Shown here in pieces: positions 1 to 5,807 of a stretch of DNA of 7,277 nt; within the stretch, counting starts at the first letter, position 1; each line of letters begins with the position of its first letter. The notes under the pieces were generated by a model. That model saw only the letters and a list, made by a program, of their open reading frames with translations, had not been told where the DNA came from and did no database searches. A program made the translations under genes and the position numbers. Source of the stretch: Ilumatobacteraceae bacterium (GTDB lineage: Bacteria; Actinomycetota; Acidimicrobiia; Acidimicrobiales; Ilumatobacteraceae). The stretch is from assembly GCA_025463305.1 (NCBI GenBank), contig JAOBWK010000034.1, positions 1 through 7,277 of the forward strand, given 5' to 3'.

Positions 1-854
1 AGGAAGTCGACGACGGCGTCGAGCATCGGCTGGACGCCCTTGTTCTTGAACGCCGAGCCGCACAGGATCGGCACGAAGTCGAACGCGATGGTGCCCTTGC
101 GGATCGCCCGCTTGATCTCGGCCTCGGTCATCTCCTCGCCGTTGAGGTACTTCTCGAAGAAGTCGTCGTCGCTGCCGGCGATGGTCTCGAGCAGCTCGTG
201 GCGGTACTGGTCCGCCTGCTCCTTCATGTCGGCCGGGATGTCGACCTCTTCCCACTTCGCACCGAGCTCCTCGTCGTGCCAGACGAGGGCCTTCATCTTG
301 ACCAGGTCGACGAGGCCGATGAACGGCGTGTCGACCTCCTGGCCTCCGGCACCGATGGGGAGGTGGAGCACGGCGGGCGTCGCCTCGAGACGGCTCTTGA
401 CCATCTCGACCGTGCGATAGAAGTTGGCGCCGATGCGGTCCATCTTGTTGATGAAGCACATGCGCGGCACGTTGTACTTGTTGGCCTGACGCCACACGGT
501 CTCGGTCTGCGGCTCGACGCCGGCCACCGAGTCGAACACCGTGACGGCGCCGTCGAGGACGCGCAGGTTGCGCTCGACCTCGATGGTGAAGTCGACGTGT
601 CCGGGGGTGTCGATGATGTTGATGCGGTGGTTGTCCCAGATGCAGGTGGTCGCGGCGGAGGTGATCGTGATGCCACGCTCCTGCTCCTGCACCATGTGGT
701 CCATGGTGGCCGCGCCGTCGTGGACCTCACCGATCTTGTACGTCTTGCCGGTGTAGTAGAGGATGCGCTCCGTCGTCGTGGTCTTGCCCGCGTCGATGTG
801 AGCGATGATGCCGATGTTGCGAGTGCGCTCGAGGGGGTATTCGCGCTTAGCCAT
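1..854 (-). CDS. fusA: Elongation factor G, N-terminal part (runs off the window)
   Basis: EF-G is the GTPase that drives tRNA-mRNA translocation on the ribosome and, with RRF, splits post-termination ribosomes. The visible 284 codons start [20 protein letters not shown] and hold nearly the whole G domain: G1 AHIDAGKT at residues 18-25, switch I RGITI at 60-64, G3 DTPGH at 82-86, G4 NKMD at 136-139 and G5 CGSAF at 265-269. The insert between G4 and G5 is the G' subdomain typical of EF-G, which separates it from EF-Tu. The frame is open to position 1, so domains II-V lie outside. The ATG at 854 is the conserved family start; upstream is only a loose purine stretch (GGAAGAAG, then AGAG). In most bacteria fusA follows rpsG directly. 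Here it is about 2.5 kb from rpsG, behind a divergent gene, so it probably uses its own promoter. Confidence 0.97.
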   Translation of the reverse strand, partial: MAKREYPLERTRNIGIIAHIDAGKTTTTERILYYTGKTYKIGEVHDGAATMDHMVQEQERGITITSAATTCIWDNHRINIIDTPGHVDFTIEVERNLRVLDGAVTVFDSVAGVEPQTETVWRQANKYNVPRMCFINKMDRIGANFYRTVEMVKSRLEATPAVLHLPIGAGGQEVDTPFIGLVDLVKMKALVWHDEELGAKWEEVDIPADMKEQADQYRHELLETIAGSDDDFFEKYLNGEEMTEAEIKRAIRKGTIAFDFVPILCGSAFKNKGVQPMLDAVVDF

Positions 855-920
855 CTCTGTACTTCTTCCGTTCGCTGAGGTGCGCGCCCCAGCCGAAAAC
901 GGCCACAGGCACAGGGTTCG

Positions 921-949
921 ATGCTAGCGGTGGGTACACCGTCTCGCAC
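921..949 (-). promoter_or_regulatory. Candidate promoter of fusA
   Basis: Read on the minus strand there is GTGCGA (949-944), a 17-bp spacer and TAGCAT (926-921). The -10 box fits the TAnnnT pattern of housekeeping actinobacterial promoters; the -35 box is weak (3 of 6 matches to TTGACA). A start near 914 would give a leader of about 60 nt before the fusA ATG. A promoter is expected here, because the neighbouring gene points the other way and cannot supply fusA transcription. Found by eye, so spacing and boxes are suggestive only. Confidence 0.4.
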
Positions 950-987
950 TCCACCACCGGCTCGGGCGGGTGTTCAGCGGCCGCGAT

Positions 988-993
988 TACGCT
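988..993 (+). promoter_or_regulatory. Candidate -10 box for a leaderless transcript of the racemase-family gene
   Basis: TACGCT (TAnnnT type) lies exactly at -12 to -7 relative to the A of the ATG at 1000. No Shine-Dalgarno-like sequence precedes that ATG. This spacing is what a leaderless mRNA would show, and leaderless transcripts are common in actinobacteria. There is no recognisable -35 box: the expected place reads GGCGGG. Confidence 0.35.
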
Positions 994-999
994 CACCCG

Positions 1000-1761
1000 A
1001 TGATCACGATCGAGCACATCCCGTACGCGGCCGACGACGGTCTCGCACCGTCAGGACGGATCGGGCTGGTGATGCTCGCGTCGGACCACACGATCGAGGC
1101 CGAGATGCACGCTCTCGTGGACCGCGTCCCCGGGCTCGGCCTGTTCGGCAACCGGATCCGCAACGAGGACCAGATCACACCGGACACGCTGCGCGCGATG
1201 GCGCCTCGGATCACCACCACCGTCGACGACATCCTGCCCGGCGCTCACCTCGACGTGGTGGCCTTCGCCTGCACCTCGGCGACGATGGCCATCGGTGAGG
1301 TCGAGGTGTTCGCACGCATCCGCGCCTCGCGCCCCGGTGCGCGGTGCACGACGCCGATCACGGGCGCGCTGGCCGCGTTCGCGGCGCTCGGTGCACGACG
1401 GGTCGGCGTGCTCACGCCGTACCGCGCCGACGTCAACGAGATCGTCGCCGGGTACCTGCGCGAACGCGACGTCGACGTGCCGGTGTTCGGAACGTTCAAC
1501 GAGGAGTCCGACGCAGCTGTCGCGACGATCTCGCCGGCATCCATCCGCGACGGTGTGCATCGCCTCGTCGCCGCCGTCGACGATCTCGACGCCGTGTTCG
1601 TGTCGTGCACGTCGGTTCGTCTCGTCGATCACGTGGAAGCCCTGGAGGCCGAGCTCGGCATCCCGGTCACGTCGTCGAACCTGGCGATGGCCTGGCACGC
1701 GATCCGCCTGGCCGGTGTCACCGCGCCGCTCGCCGGATTGGGCCGCCTGTTCGAGCACTGA
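1000..1761 (+). CDS. Maleate isomerase / Asp-Glu racemase superfamily protein (EutA-like)
   Basis: Predicted cytosolic enzyme of 253 residues in the two-lobed, cofactor-independent Asp/Glu racemase superfamily, in the branch of maleate cis-trans isomerase, arylmalonate decarboxylase and EutA (ectoine utilisation). Two catalytic-type cysteines sit in equivalent places in the two lobes: C91 in AFACTSAT and C203 in VSCTSVR. This favours an isomerase or racemase over arylmalonate decarboxylase, which keeps only one. The N-terminal RIGLVMLASDHTIEAEM (about 20-36) has SDH where maleate isomerases usually have an Asn-containing motif; from memory this is nearer EutA-like proteins. PVTSSNLAMAWHAIRLAG (222-239) is the typical C-terminal helix. 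The length of about 250 residues is normal. An upstream GTG at 970 would add ten unconvincing residues, so ATG 1000 is preferred. It is divergent from fusA and convergent with the small gene ending at 1801; no terminator is seen between them. Substrate is unknown. Confidence 0.8.
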   Translation: MITIEHIPYAADDGLAPSGRIGLVMLASDHTIEAEMHALVDRVPGLGLFGNRIRNEDQITPDTLRAMAPRITTTVDDILPGAHLDVVAFACTSATMAIGEVEVFARIRASRPGARCTTPITGALAAFAALGARRVGVLTPYRADVNEIVAGYLRERDVDVPVFGTFNEESDAAVATISPASIRDGVHRLVAAVDDLDAVFVSCTSVRLVDHVEALEAELGIPVTSSNLAMAWHAIRLAGVTAPLAGLGRLFEH

Positions 1762-1800
1762 TCCGCTCGCCCGAGCCGGCGACCCACCACGGTCAGGGGT

Positions 1801-1971
1801 TCACTTCAGCTTGTCGATGGCTTCCTCGACCTTGTCGGCGGCCATGCCGACCTTGCCGTCCAGGTTGTCGGGCAGCTTCTCCTTGGCCATCGCCTCGGCC
1901 TTCTCGACTCCCTGCTCGACCTGATCCTTGTGCTCGACGACTGCGTCCTTCACCTTGTCGAAAAGTCCCAT
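1801..1971 (-). CDS. Small MT0933/Rv0909-type antitoxin-like protein, 56 aa
   Basis: A 56-residue, highly charged protein beginning MGLFDKVKDAVVEHKDQVEQ and ending in an acidic/basic amphipathic helix (DKVEEAIDKLK). The pattern MG-[FL]-DK-x-KD...KVEQG-x-x-KA...K...D-K matches the actinobacterial family annotated as MT0933-like antitoxin (Rv0909 of M. tuberculosis), which I recognise from memory. In M. tuberculosis Rv0909 is paired with the START-like toxin Rv0910; no such partner is present here, so the antitoxin role is unproven and many family members are orphans. Start choice: GGAGGAG (1987-1981) lies 9 nt before the ATG at 1971 and directly abuts another in-frame ATG at 1980, so only 1971 has correct ribosome-binding spacing. 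It lies 41 nt behind the permease on the same strand and may be co-transcribed with it. Confidence 0.72.
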   Translation of the reverse strand: MGLFDKVKDAVVEHKDQVEQGVEKAEAMAKEKLPDNLDGKVGMAADKVEEAIDKLK

Positions 1972-1980
1972 GCCGATCAT

Positions 1981-1987
1981 CTCCTCC
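1981..1987 (-). promoter_or_regulatory. Strong ribosome binding site of the 56-aa protein
   Basis: GGAGGAG on the minus strand, 9 nt before the ATG at 1971. It is the best Shine-Dalgarno match in the window and settles the start: the in-frame ATG at 1980 touches it with no spacing and is unlikely to initiate. Confidence 0.7.
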
Positions 1988-2012
1988 GTCGTGGTTGGTG
2001 CCCGCGAGTCTG

Positions 2013-3248
2013 TCAGACACGACCGACGACCACGATCAGGAGGTGGGCGGTGACGGCCGCGCCGATCGCCGGAACCCCCACCCGGATGCCGACGCGCGCG
2101 TACTGGAGCGCCGTCACGGTGTGCCCGAGACGGCGCATCGTGGACTGCCACAACAGGGTCGACAGTGCACCCGTGACCCACAGTGTCGGCCCGAGGTTGA
2201 CGCCGATCAGCACCGCCCAGACCCGCTCGTGGTGGGCGCTCACCGCCGGCAGCGTGACGAGCAGCGCCGGCAGGTTGTTGATCGCGTTGGCGCCGATGGC
2301 CAGGACGCCGATCGTGGCCAGCTCACCGGGGAGGCCGGCGATCGAGAGCAGCTGACGCACGGGCAGGTGGGTGGCCGCAGCGGTGGCGAGCACGCCGAGT
2401 CCGGCCGCCAGCACGGCGGCGTGGACCGGGATCTGGCGCCACGGCACCTCGCGCTGCACCGCCATCAGCCCGACGAGCGCGATCGCCACGACCACCCATG
2501 CCGCGACACCGACCCGCTCGCCGACGATGAACCCGGCGAGCATCCACACCACGACGATGCCGCCGATGCGGATCGCACGGGCGTCGGCGGCCGCGTCACG
2601 GCTCGGCTCCGAGACGACGGCCAAGCCATACTCCTCGCCGGTCGCGGCGTCCGCGGCGGCAGCCGGCTCACCGCGCACGGACCGCACGAAGGCCCAGCCC
2701 CCGGCCGCGATGGCGGCGACGGACGGCAGACCGAGGTGGGCGATGAACTGCCCGGCACCCAGATGGAGACGGTCGGCGACGATGAGGTTGGTCAGGTTGG
2801 ACACCGGGAGCACCGACGACGCCAGCGCGGCCTGCAGGGCCGGGATGAAGCCGATCGCCACGGGGTCCTCGCCGTGTCGTTGGGCGATGCGCACGTACAG
2901 CGGCGTGAGCAGCACCACCGCGGCATCGAGGTTGAACACGATGGTGACGAGCGCGGCGAGCACCCACAAGGCGGCACGCAGGTGGCGACCGCCGTCGATG
3001 CGCTGGGCGATCGCGGAGAAGAACCCCGAGCGATCGAGCAGCACCGCGAGTGGGACGGCGAGCAGCAGGAACAACACGGCCGAGGTGAGGTCGTGCGTCG
3101 CTGTGCGCACCGCGGCGAACGGCACCAACCGCACCGACAGCGCGACGAGTGCGACCACCGCAGGGCCGGCCCACCCGGGGACCCGCTTCCAGGGAACGAC
3201 GGCGAGGATGCTGCCGATGGCGAGGAGCACGACCTGGGCGACAGCCAT
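2013..3248 (-). CDS. ArsB-family permease (arsenite/ion transporter superfamily)
   Basis: An integral membrane protein of 411 residues with about ten to twelve hydrophobic segments and no cleavable signal. Several blocks align by eye with E. coli ArsB: VLLDRSGFF (69-77), FNLDAAVVLLTP (105-116) against FANDGAALILTP, SNLTNLIVADR (150-160) against SNLVNIVSADF, NAINNLPALLV (321-331) against the IMNNMPTVLI block, and GVNLGPTLWVTGALSTLLW (349-367) against GCDLGP...GSLATLLW. It therefore belongs to the ArsB/CitMHS-type ion transporter superfamily. The acidic residue of ArsB GCDLGP is Asn351 here and ANDGA is FNLDA, so arsenite as substrate is not assured. No ArsR, ArsC or ArsA gene is nearby. A hydrophilic Ala/Glu-rich loop at about 190-226 divides the halves. 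The ATG at 3248 has GGAAGGA 7 nt upstream. It starts just beyond the rpsG terminator, so it probably has its own promoter or depends on read-through. Confidence 0.82.
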   Translation of the reverse strand: MAVAQVVLLAIGSILAVVPWKRVPGWAGPAVVALVALSVRLVPFAAVRTATHDLTSAVLFLLLAVPLAVLLDRSGFFSAIAQRIDGGRHLRAALWVLAALVTIVFNLDAAVVLLTPLYVRIAQRHGEDPVAIGFIPALQAALASSVLPVSNLTNLIVADRLHLGAGQFIAHLGLPSVAAIAAGGWAFVRSVRGEPAAAADAATGEEYGLAVVSEPSRDAAADARAIRIGGIVVVWMLAGFIVGERVGVAAWVVVAIALVGLMAVQREVPWRQIPVHAAVLAAGLGVLATAAATHLPVRQLLSIAGLPGELATIGVLAIGANAINNLPALLVTLPAVSAHHERVWAVLIGVNLGPTLWVTGALSTLLWQSTMRRLGHTVTALQYARVGIRVGVPAIGAAVTAHLLIVVVGRV

Positions 3249-3270
3249 CGAACGATCCTTCCCACGTCGG

Positions 3271-3307
3271 CGAAAACGAAACCGCCCGCCCTCACGGGCG
3301 GGCGGTT
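3271..3307 (-). terminator. Intrinsic terminator of rpsL-rpsG
   Basis: A perfect 12-bp stem, AACCGCCCGCCC paired with GGGCGGGCGGTT, occupies 3307-3296 and 3291-3280. It closes a four-base GTGA loop, which as RNA is a GNRA-type tetraloop, and is followed by the T-rich tail TTCGTTTTCG. The tail is broken by CG but fits GC-rich genomes. It begins 37 nt after the rpsG stop codon and ends 23 nt before the permease ATG, so it should separate the ribosomal genes from the permease. Confidence 0.88.
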
Positions 3308-3343
3308 CTCAGGTCGTGGGCGCCGGAAGCCAGCGCCGAGCAC

Positions 3344-3814
3344 TCACCAGCGGTAGTGGGCGAACGCCTTGTTGCTCTCGGCCATCTTCTGCATGTCGTC
3401 GCGACGCTTGACAGCCGCACCGAGGCCGTTGGCGGCGTCGAGGATCTCACCGGCGAGGCACTCGGCCATCGTCTTCTCACGGCGCTTGCGGCTGAAGTCG
3501 ACGAGCCAGCGGATGGAGAGGGTGTTCGAGCGGCGGGGCTTGACCTCGACCGGCACCTGATAGGTGGCACCACCGACGCGGCGGCTGCGCACCTCGAGCG
3601 GGGGCTTGATGTTCTCGATTGCGCGCTTGAGGGTGGCGACCGGCTCGGCGCCGGTCTTCTCCTCGACGGTCTTCAGCGCGTCATAGACGATCTTCTCGGC
3701 GATGCTGCGCTTGCCGTGCAGCATGACCTTGTTGGTGATCTGCGACACGAGCAACGACCGATAGATCGGGTCGGGCATGATTTCGCGGCGCTCTGCGGGT
3801 CCTTTACGGGGCAT
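3344..3814 (-). CDS. rpsG: 30S ribosomal protein S7 (uS7)
   Basis: S7 binds the 3' major domain of 16S rRNA, nucleates assembly of the 30S head and contacts mRNA and tRNA at the E site. The protein is 156 residues, the standard bacterial length. It starts [18 protein letters not shown] and contains the conserved [14 protein letters not shown] region (about 34-47), [22 protein letters not shown] (about 67-88), the [10 protein letters not shown] segment and a C-terminus ending NKAFAHYRW. The start at 3814 has AGGA 8 nt upstream. It follows rpsL after 34 nt, so the two are surely one transcript. That spacer is shorter than the E. coli rpsL-rpsG spacer to which S7 binds as autoregulator, so the E. 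coli mechanism is not evidently conserved. A terminator follows where fusA would normally come next. Confidence 0.98.
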   Translation of the reverse strand: MPRKGPAERREIMPDPIYRSLLVSQITNKVMLHGKRSIAEKIVYDALKTVEEKTGAEPVATLKRAIENIKPPLEVRSRRVGGATYQVPVEVKPRRSNTLSIRWLVDFSRKRREKTMAECLAGEILDAANGLGAAVKRRDDMQKMAESNKAFAHYRW

Positions 3815-3825
3815 CTCTTCGTCCT

Positions 3826-3847
3826 ACTGCTTCTCGACTACTTCTCG
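3826..3847 (-). repeat. Short tandem repeat in the rpsL-rpsG spacer
   Basis: On the minus strand two adjacent 11-nt units, CGAGAAGTAGT and CGAGAAGCAGT (10 of 11 identical), fill most of the 34-nt gap between rpsL and rpsG, just before the rpsG ribosome binding site. The units are purine-rich. They may be chance, or may influence coupling or S7 binding; nothing in the sequence decides. Confidence 0.5.
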
Positions 3848-3848
3848 G

Positions 3849-4220
3849 TCACTTCGGGGTCTTCGCGCCGTAACGGCTGCGGCTCTGCTTGCGGTTCTTC
3901 ACGCCGGCTGCGTCGAGCGCGCCGCGGATGACCTTGTAGCGCACACCGGGGAGGTCGCGGACGCGGCCACCACGGACGAGCACGATGCTGTGCTCCTGGA
4001 GGTTGTGGCCCTCACCCGGGATGTAGGCCGTGATCTCGACACCACTGGTGAGGCGGACACGTGCCACCTTGCGCAGTGCGGAGTTCGGCTTCTTCGGGGT
4101 GTTGGTGTAGACGCGGGTGCACACACCGCGGCGCTGCGGCGATCCCTTGAGCGCCGGCGTCTTCGTCTTCGTGAACTTGCTGCTGCGCCCTTGGCGAACC
4201 AGCTGCTGAATTGTGGGCAC
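3849..4220 (-). CDS. rpsL: 30S ribosomal protein S12 (uS12), with Arg at position 88
   Basis: S12 sits at the decoding centre and governs translational accuracy. The 123-residue protein starts [11 protein letters not shown] and keeps the invariant blocks [20 protein letters not shown] (K43, K44), [10 protein letters not shown] and DLPGVRY (D89, P91). Numbered without gaps against E. coli, residue 88 is Arg (codon CGC) in [10 protein letters not shown], where E. coli has Lys88. Lys88Arg is an established streptomycin-resistance substitution in rpsL, for example in M. tuberculosis. Here it may be the lineage's natural state. The start codon is GTG at 4220, with AAAGG 7 nt upstream, and gives the conserved N-terminus. 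It is first gene of a two-gene unit with rpsG, from its own promoter about 90-115 nt upstream. A Rieske oxygenase gene, not rpoC, lies directly upstream. Confidence 0.98.
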   Translation of the reverse strand: MPTIQQLVRQGRSSKFTKTKTPALKGSPQRRGVCTRVYTNTPKKPNSALRKVARVRLTSGVEITAYIPGEGHNLQEHSIVLVRGGRVRDLPGVRYKVIRGALDAAGVKNRKQSRSRYGAKTPK

Positions 4221-4223
4221 GCG

Positions 4224-4256
4224 TCAACCTTTCGCGCTCCAGAGAACGCATTTCAT
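4224..4256 (-). other. Possible 10-codon leader ORF ahead of rpsL
   Basis: A minimal ORF (MKCVLWSAKG, stop TGA) lies inside the predicted rpsL 5' leader. It is in frame with rpsL and its stop is 3 nt before the rpsL GTG, overlapping the end of the rpsL Shine-Dalgarno region. This arrangement would permit translational coupling. Its own ribosome binding site is poor (GAAG 5 nt upstream), and an ORF of this size arises easily by chance, so it is recorded as a possibility only. Confidence 0.22.
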
Positions 4257-4307
4257 GTGTGCTTCGATGGGGCATGCGCCGGTCCACCCGTCGCACAGAA
4301 CCCTGCA

Positions 4308-4336
4308 ATGTTAGGGCCGTGTCTGGTGGGTGGCAA
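4308..4336 (-). promoter_or_regulatory. rpsL: Promoter of rpsL-rpsG
   Basis: The minus strand reads TTGCCA (4336-4331), a 17-bp spacer, then TAACAT (4313-4308). The -35 box matches TTGACA at five of six positions and the -10 box matches TATAAT at four of six with the key T, A and final T. The predicted start is near 4301, leaving a leader of about 80 nt before the rpsL GTG. This is the best sigma70-type promoter in the window. It lies in the 208-bp gap between the Rieske gene and rpsL; I see no clear terminator or further gene in that gap. Confidence 0.72.
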
Positions 4337-4428
4337 CCCTGGCCGCACGCGAAGTTGGCATGCGAAGATGACCTGCTCCGAGGTCGACCCCATCGTGCCA
4401 CGCCGGCGCGCACCCGCGGCGGATGGGT

Positions 4429-5694
4429 TCAGCGCTGCTGGGCGGCGCTCAAGCCGGCGAGCAGGGTCGCGGCGTACCATTCCGTGAAGTCGGATGTGCC
4501 GGTCTCGATCACCGGCACGTACGGTCCCGGCCGGTAGCCACGCGAGGCGATGCCGCGCTGGTTGTTCTCGGCGAGCGTCCGGTCCTGATCGTTCGTCGCC
4601 TCCCACACCTTGGTGAGGTGATCGACGTCGTAGTCGATGCCCTCGACCGCGTCGCGGTGGACGAGCCAACGGGTGACGAGCTTGGTCTCGGTGGCACTGA
4701 TCGGCAGCACGCTGAAGCTCACGACGTGATCCGACTGCACGTGGTTCCACGTGTTGGGCAGGTGGAGGAGGCGCACCGAGCCGAGCCCGCGCTGGTCGTC
4801 GCGCAGCTCGCCCAGCAGCTTCGTGCAGGCGGGGCTGCCGTCGACGGTCATCGCCGCGGCGTCGTTGGTGAACGGGATGCGCACGACGCGCCACTCCTGC
4901 CCGCCCTCGGTGGTGTGCTCGTGGACGATGCCCTCTGCGTCCCACTCGGCGTACTTGCGATCGAGCATCTCGGCCACGCCCGTGCCGTTGGTCGACGAAC
5001 CCGGGCCGTCGAACTCGGCGATCGAGTGCATCAGCTCGGGGTGCGCGCCGACGCAGTGGTAGCACTCGCGGTTGTTCTCCATCACGAGCTTCCAGTTGCT
5101 CTGCTCGACGATCACCTGGGTGTGTGCGACCTTGGTGTGCTCGAGGTCGTGGGGCGCGAGGAACGGCTGAGCCGCATCGTGGAAGGCGTCGAAGTCCGGT
5201 GCGGAGTCCGCGAGGCAGACGAACACGTAGCCGCCGACGGTGCGGCAGTGCACCGGAACGAGCCCGAACTGGTCCGGATCGAACTCGTCGTCGAGGTACC
5301 GCCCGCCGGCGAACGAGCCATCGAGGTGGTAGCTCCACTGGTGGTACGGGCACACCAGGCGGCGGGCGTGCCCGCTTTCGCCGAGGCAGACCAGCGAGCC
5401 ACGGTGGCGGCAGCTGTTGAAGAACGAACGGACCGCGCCGTCCTTGCCGCGCACGACGATGATGCTGTCGGCAGCGACGTCGACGCGCACCCAGTCGCCG
5501 ACCTCGGCGACCTCGCACGTGTGAGCGACGAACAGCCAGCTCGGCACGACGACGTGCTCCATGTCGAGCTCGAAGTAGGCCTGGTCGACGTAGAAGGACT
5601 GGGGCAGCGTCCAACCCGCCGGCTGGGCCTCGAGCGCCGCCCGCGCGGTGTCGCTCGCGTTGGCGGCAGTGACGACCATGGTGGGTGCGCTCAT
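4429..5694 (-). CDS. Rieske non-haem iron oxygenase, alpha subunit (quaternary-ammonium monooxygenase type)
   Basis: A 421-residue oxygenase component. The N-terminal Rieske [2Fe-2S] ligands are C95-x-H97 and C115-x-x-H118. The catalytic domain has NWKLVMENNRECYHCVGAHPEL (200-221), giving iron ligands H213 and H218, with D371 in NDQDRTLAENNQRG as the likely third. Glu210, three residues before H213, matches the bridging Glu of carnitine monooxygenase CntA, where aromatic-ring dioxygenases have Asp. The C-terminus (QRGIASRGYRPGPY...DFTEWY, 379-407) is typical of GbcA-like glycine betaine, carnitine or stachydrine enzymes. Likely reaction: O2-dependent oxidative N-demethylation of a quaternary amine; substrate unproven. 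Such enzymes need a ferredoxin reductase partner, and none is in the window. ATG 5694 is chosen for the conserved length and AGGA 9 nt upstream. The gene lies between rpoC, whose terminator separates it, and rpsL. Confidence 0.88.
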   Translation of the reverse strand: MSAPTMVVTAANASDTARAALEAQPAGWTLPQSFYVDQAYFELDMEHVVVPSWLFVAHTCEVAEVGDWVRVDVAADSIIVVRGKDGAVRSFFNSCRHRGSLVCLGESGHARRLVCPYHQWSYHLDGSFAGGRYLDDEFDPDQFGLVPVHCRTVGGYVFVCLADSAPDFDAFHDAAQPFLAPHDLEHTKVAHTQVIVEQSNWKLVMENNRECYHCVGAHPELMHSIAEFDGPGSSTNGTGVAEMLDRKYAEWDAEGIVHEHTTEGGQEWRVVRIPFTNDAAAMTVDGSPACTKLLGELRDDQRGLGSVRLLHLPNTWNHVQSDHVVSFSVLPISATETKLVTRWLVHRDAVEGIDYDVDHLTKVWEATNDQDRTLAENNQRGIASRGYRPGPYVPVIETGTSDFTEWYAATLLAGLSAAQQR

Positions 5695-5746
5695 CGACGA
5701 AATCCTAGGACGATCGTGCCGGGAACTCCAGCAAGTGGATGTGACG

Positions 5747-5790
5747 AAAAATGAACAGGCGCAGGTGGTCCGGAGACCACCTGCGCCTGT
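5747..5790 (-). terminator. Intrinsic terminator of rpoC
   Basis: A perfect 16-bp stem, arms 5790-5775 and 5770-5755, closes a TCCG loop on the minus strand. As RNA this is C(UCCG)G, the extra-stable UNCG tetraloop class. Downstream is TCATTTTT, including five consecutive T. It begins 17 nt past the rpoC stop and ends 52 nt before the Rieske ATG, so it should end the rpoBC transcript. Confidence 0.93.
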
Positions 5791-5807
5791 CGCACCGTTC
5801 GTCGGAC

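Noticed and set aside
198..878. A 226-codon plus-strand frame opposite fusA.
   Set aside because: Composition (HVV, LDLD, DAV runs) reflects the reverse complement of EF-G codons; the minus strand carries all GTPase motifs.
2007..2019. Palindrome GTCTGTCAGAC near the permease stop, considered as a terminator or operator.
   Set aside because: The arms are 5 bp around a single base, so it cannot form a useful hairpin, and no T-run follows; probably chance.
1972..2181. An N-terminal extension of the 56-aa protein to 2181.
   Set aside because: The extra residues overlap the permease C-terminus out of frame, and GGAGGAG is spaced correctly only for the ATG at 1971.
1344..3356. A 670-codon plus-strand open frame running through the racemase 3' end, the small gene and the permease.
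   Set aside because: Its translation is Arg/Asp/His/Pro-rich low-complexity typical of an antisense frame in GC-rich DNA, and it crosses three well-supported genes and a terminator.
4400..4428. GC-rich inverted segments after the Rieske stop (CGCCG...CGGCG), considered as a terminator.
   Set aside because: The stem is only about 5 bp with an 11-nt loop and has no T-run; not convincing.
4253..5614. A 453-codon minus-strand frame overlapping the Rieske gene and running into the rpsL leader.
   Set aside because: It is Arg/Ala/Pro-rich, out of frame with the Rieske domain, and lacks any domain signature.
4423..5754. A 443-codon plus-strand frame opposite the Rieske gene.
   Set aside because: It is the antisense shadow of a gene whose iron and [2Fe-2S] ligands are all present on the minus strand; the predicted product has no recognisable motif.
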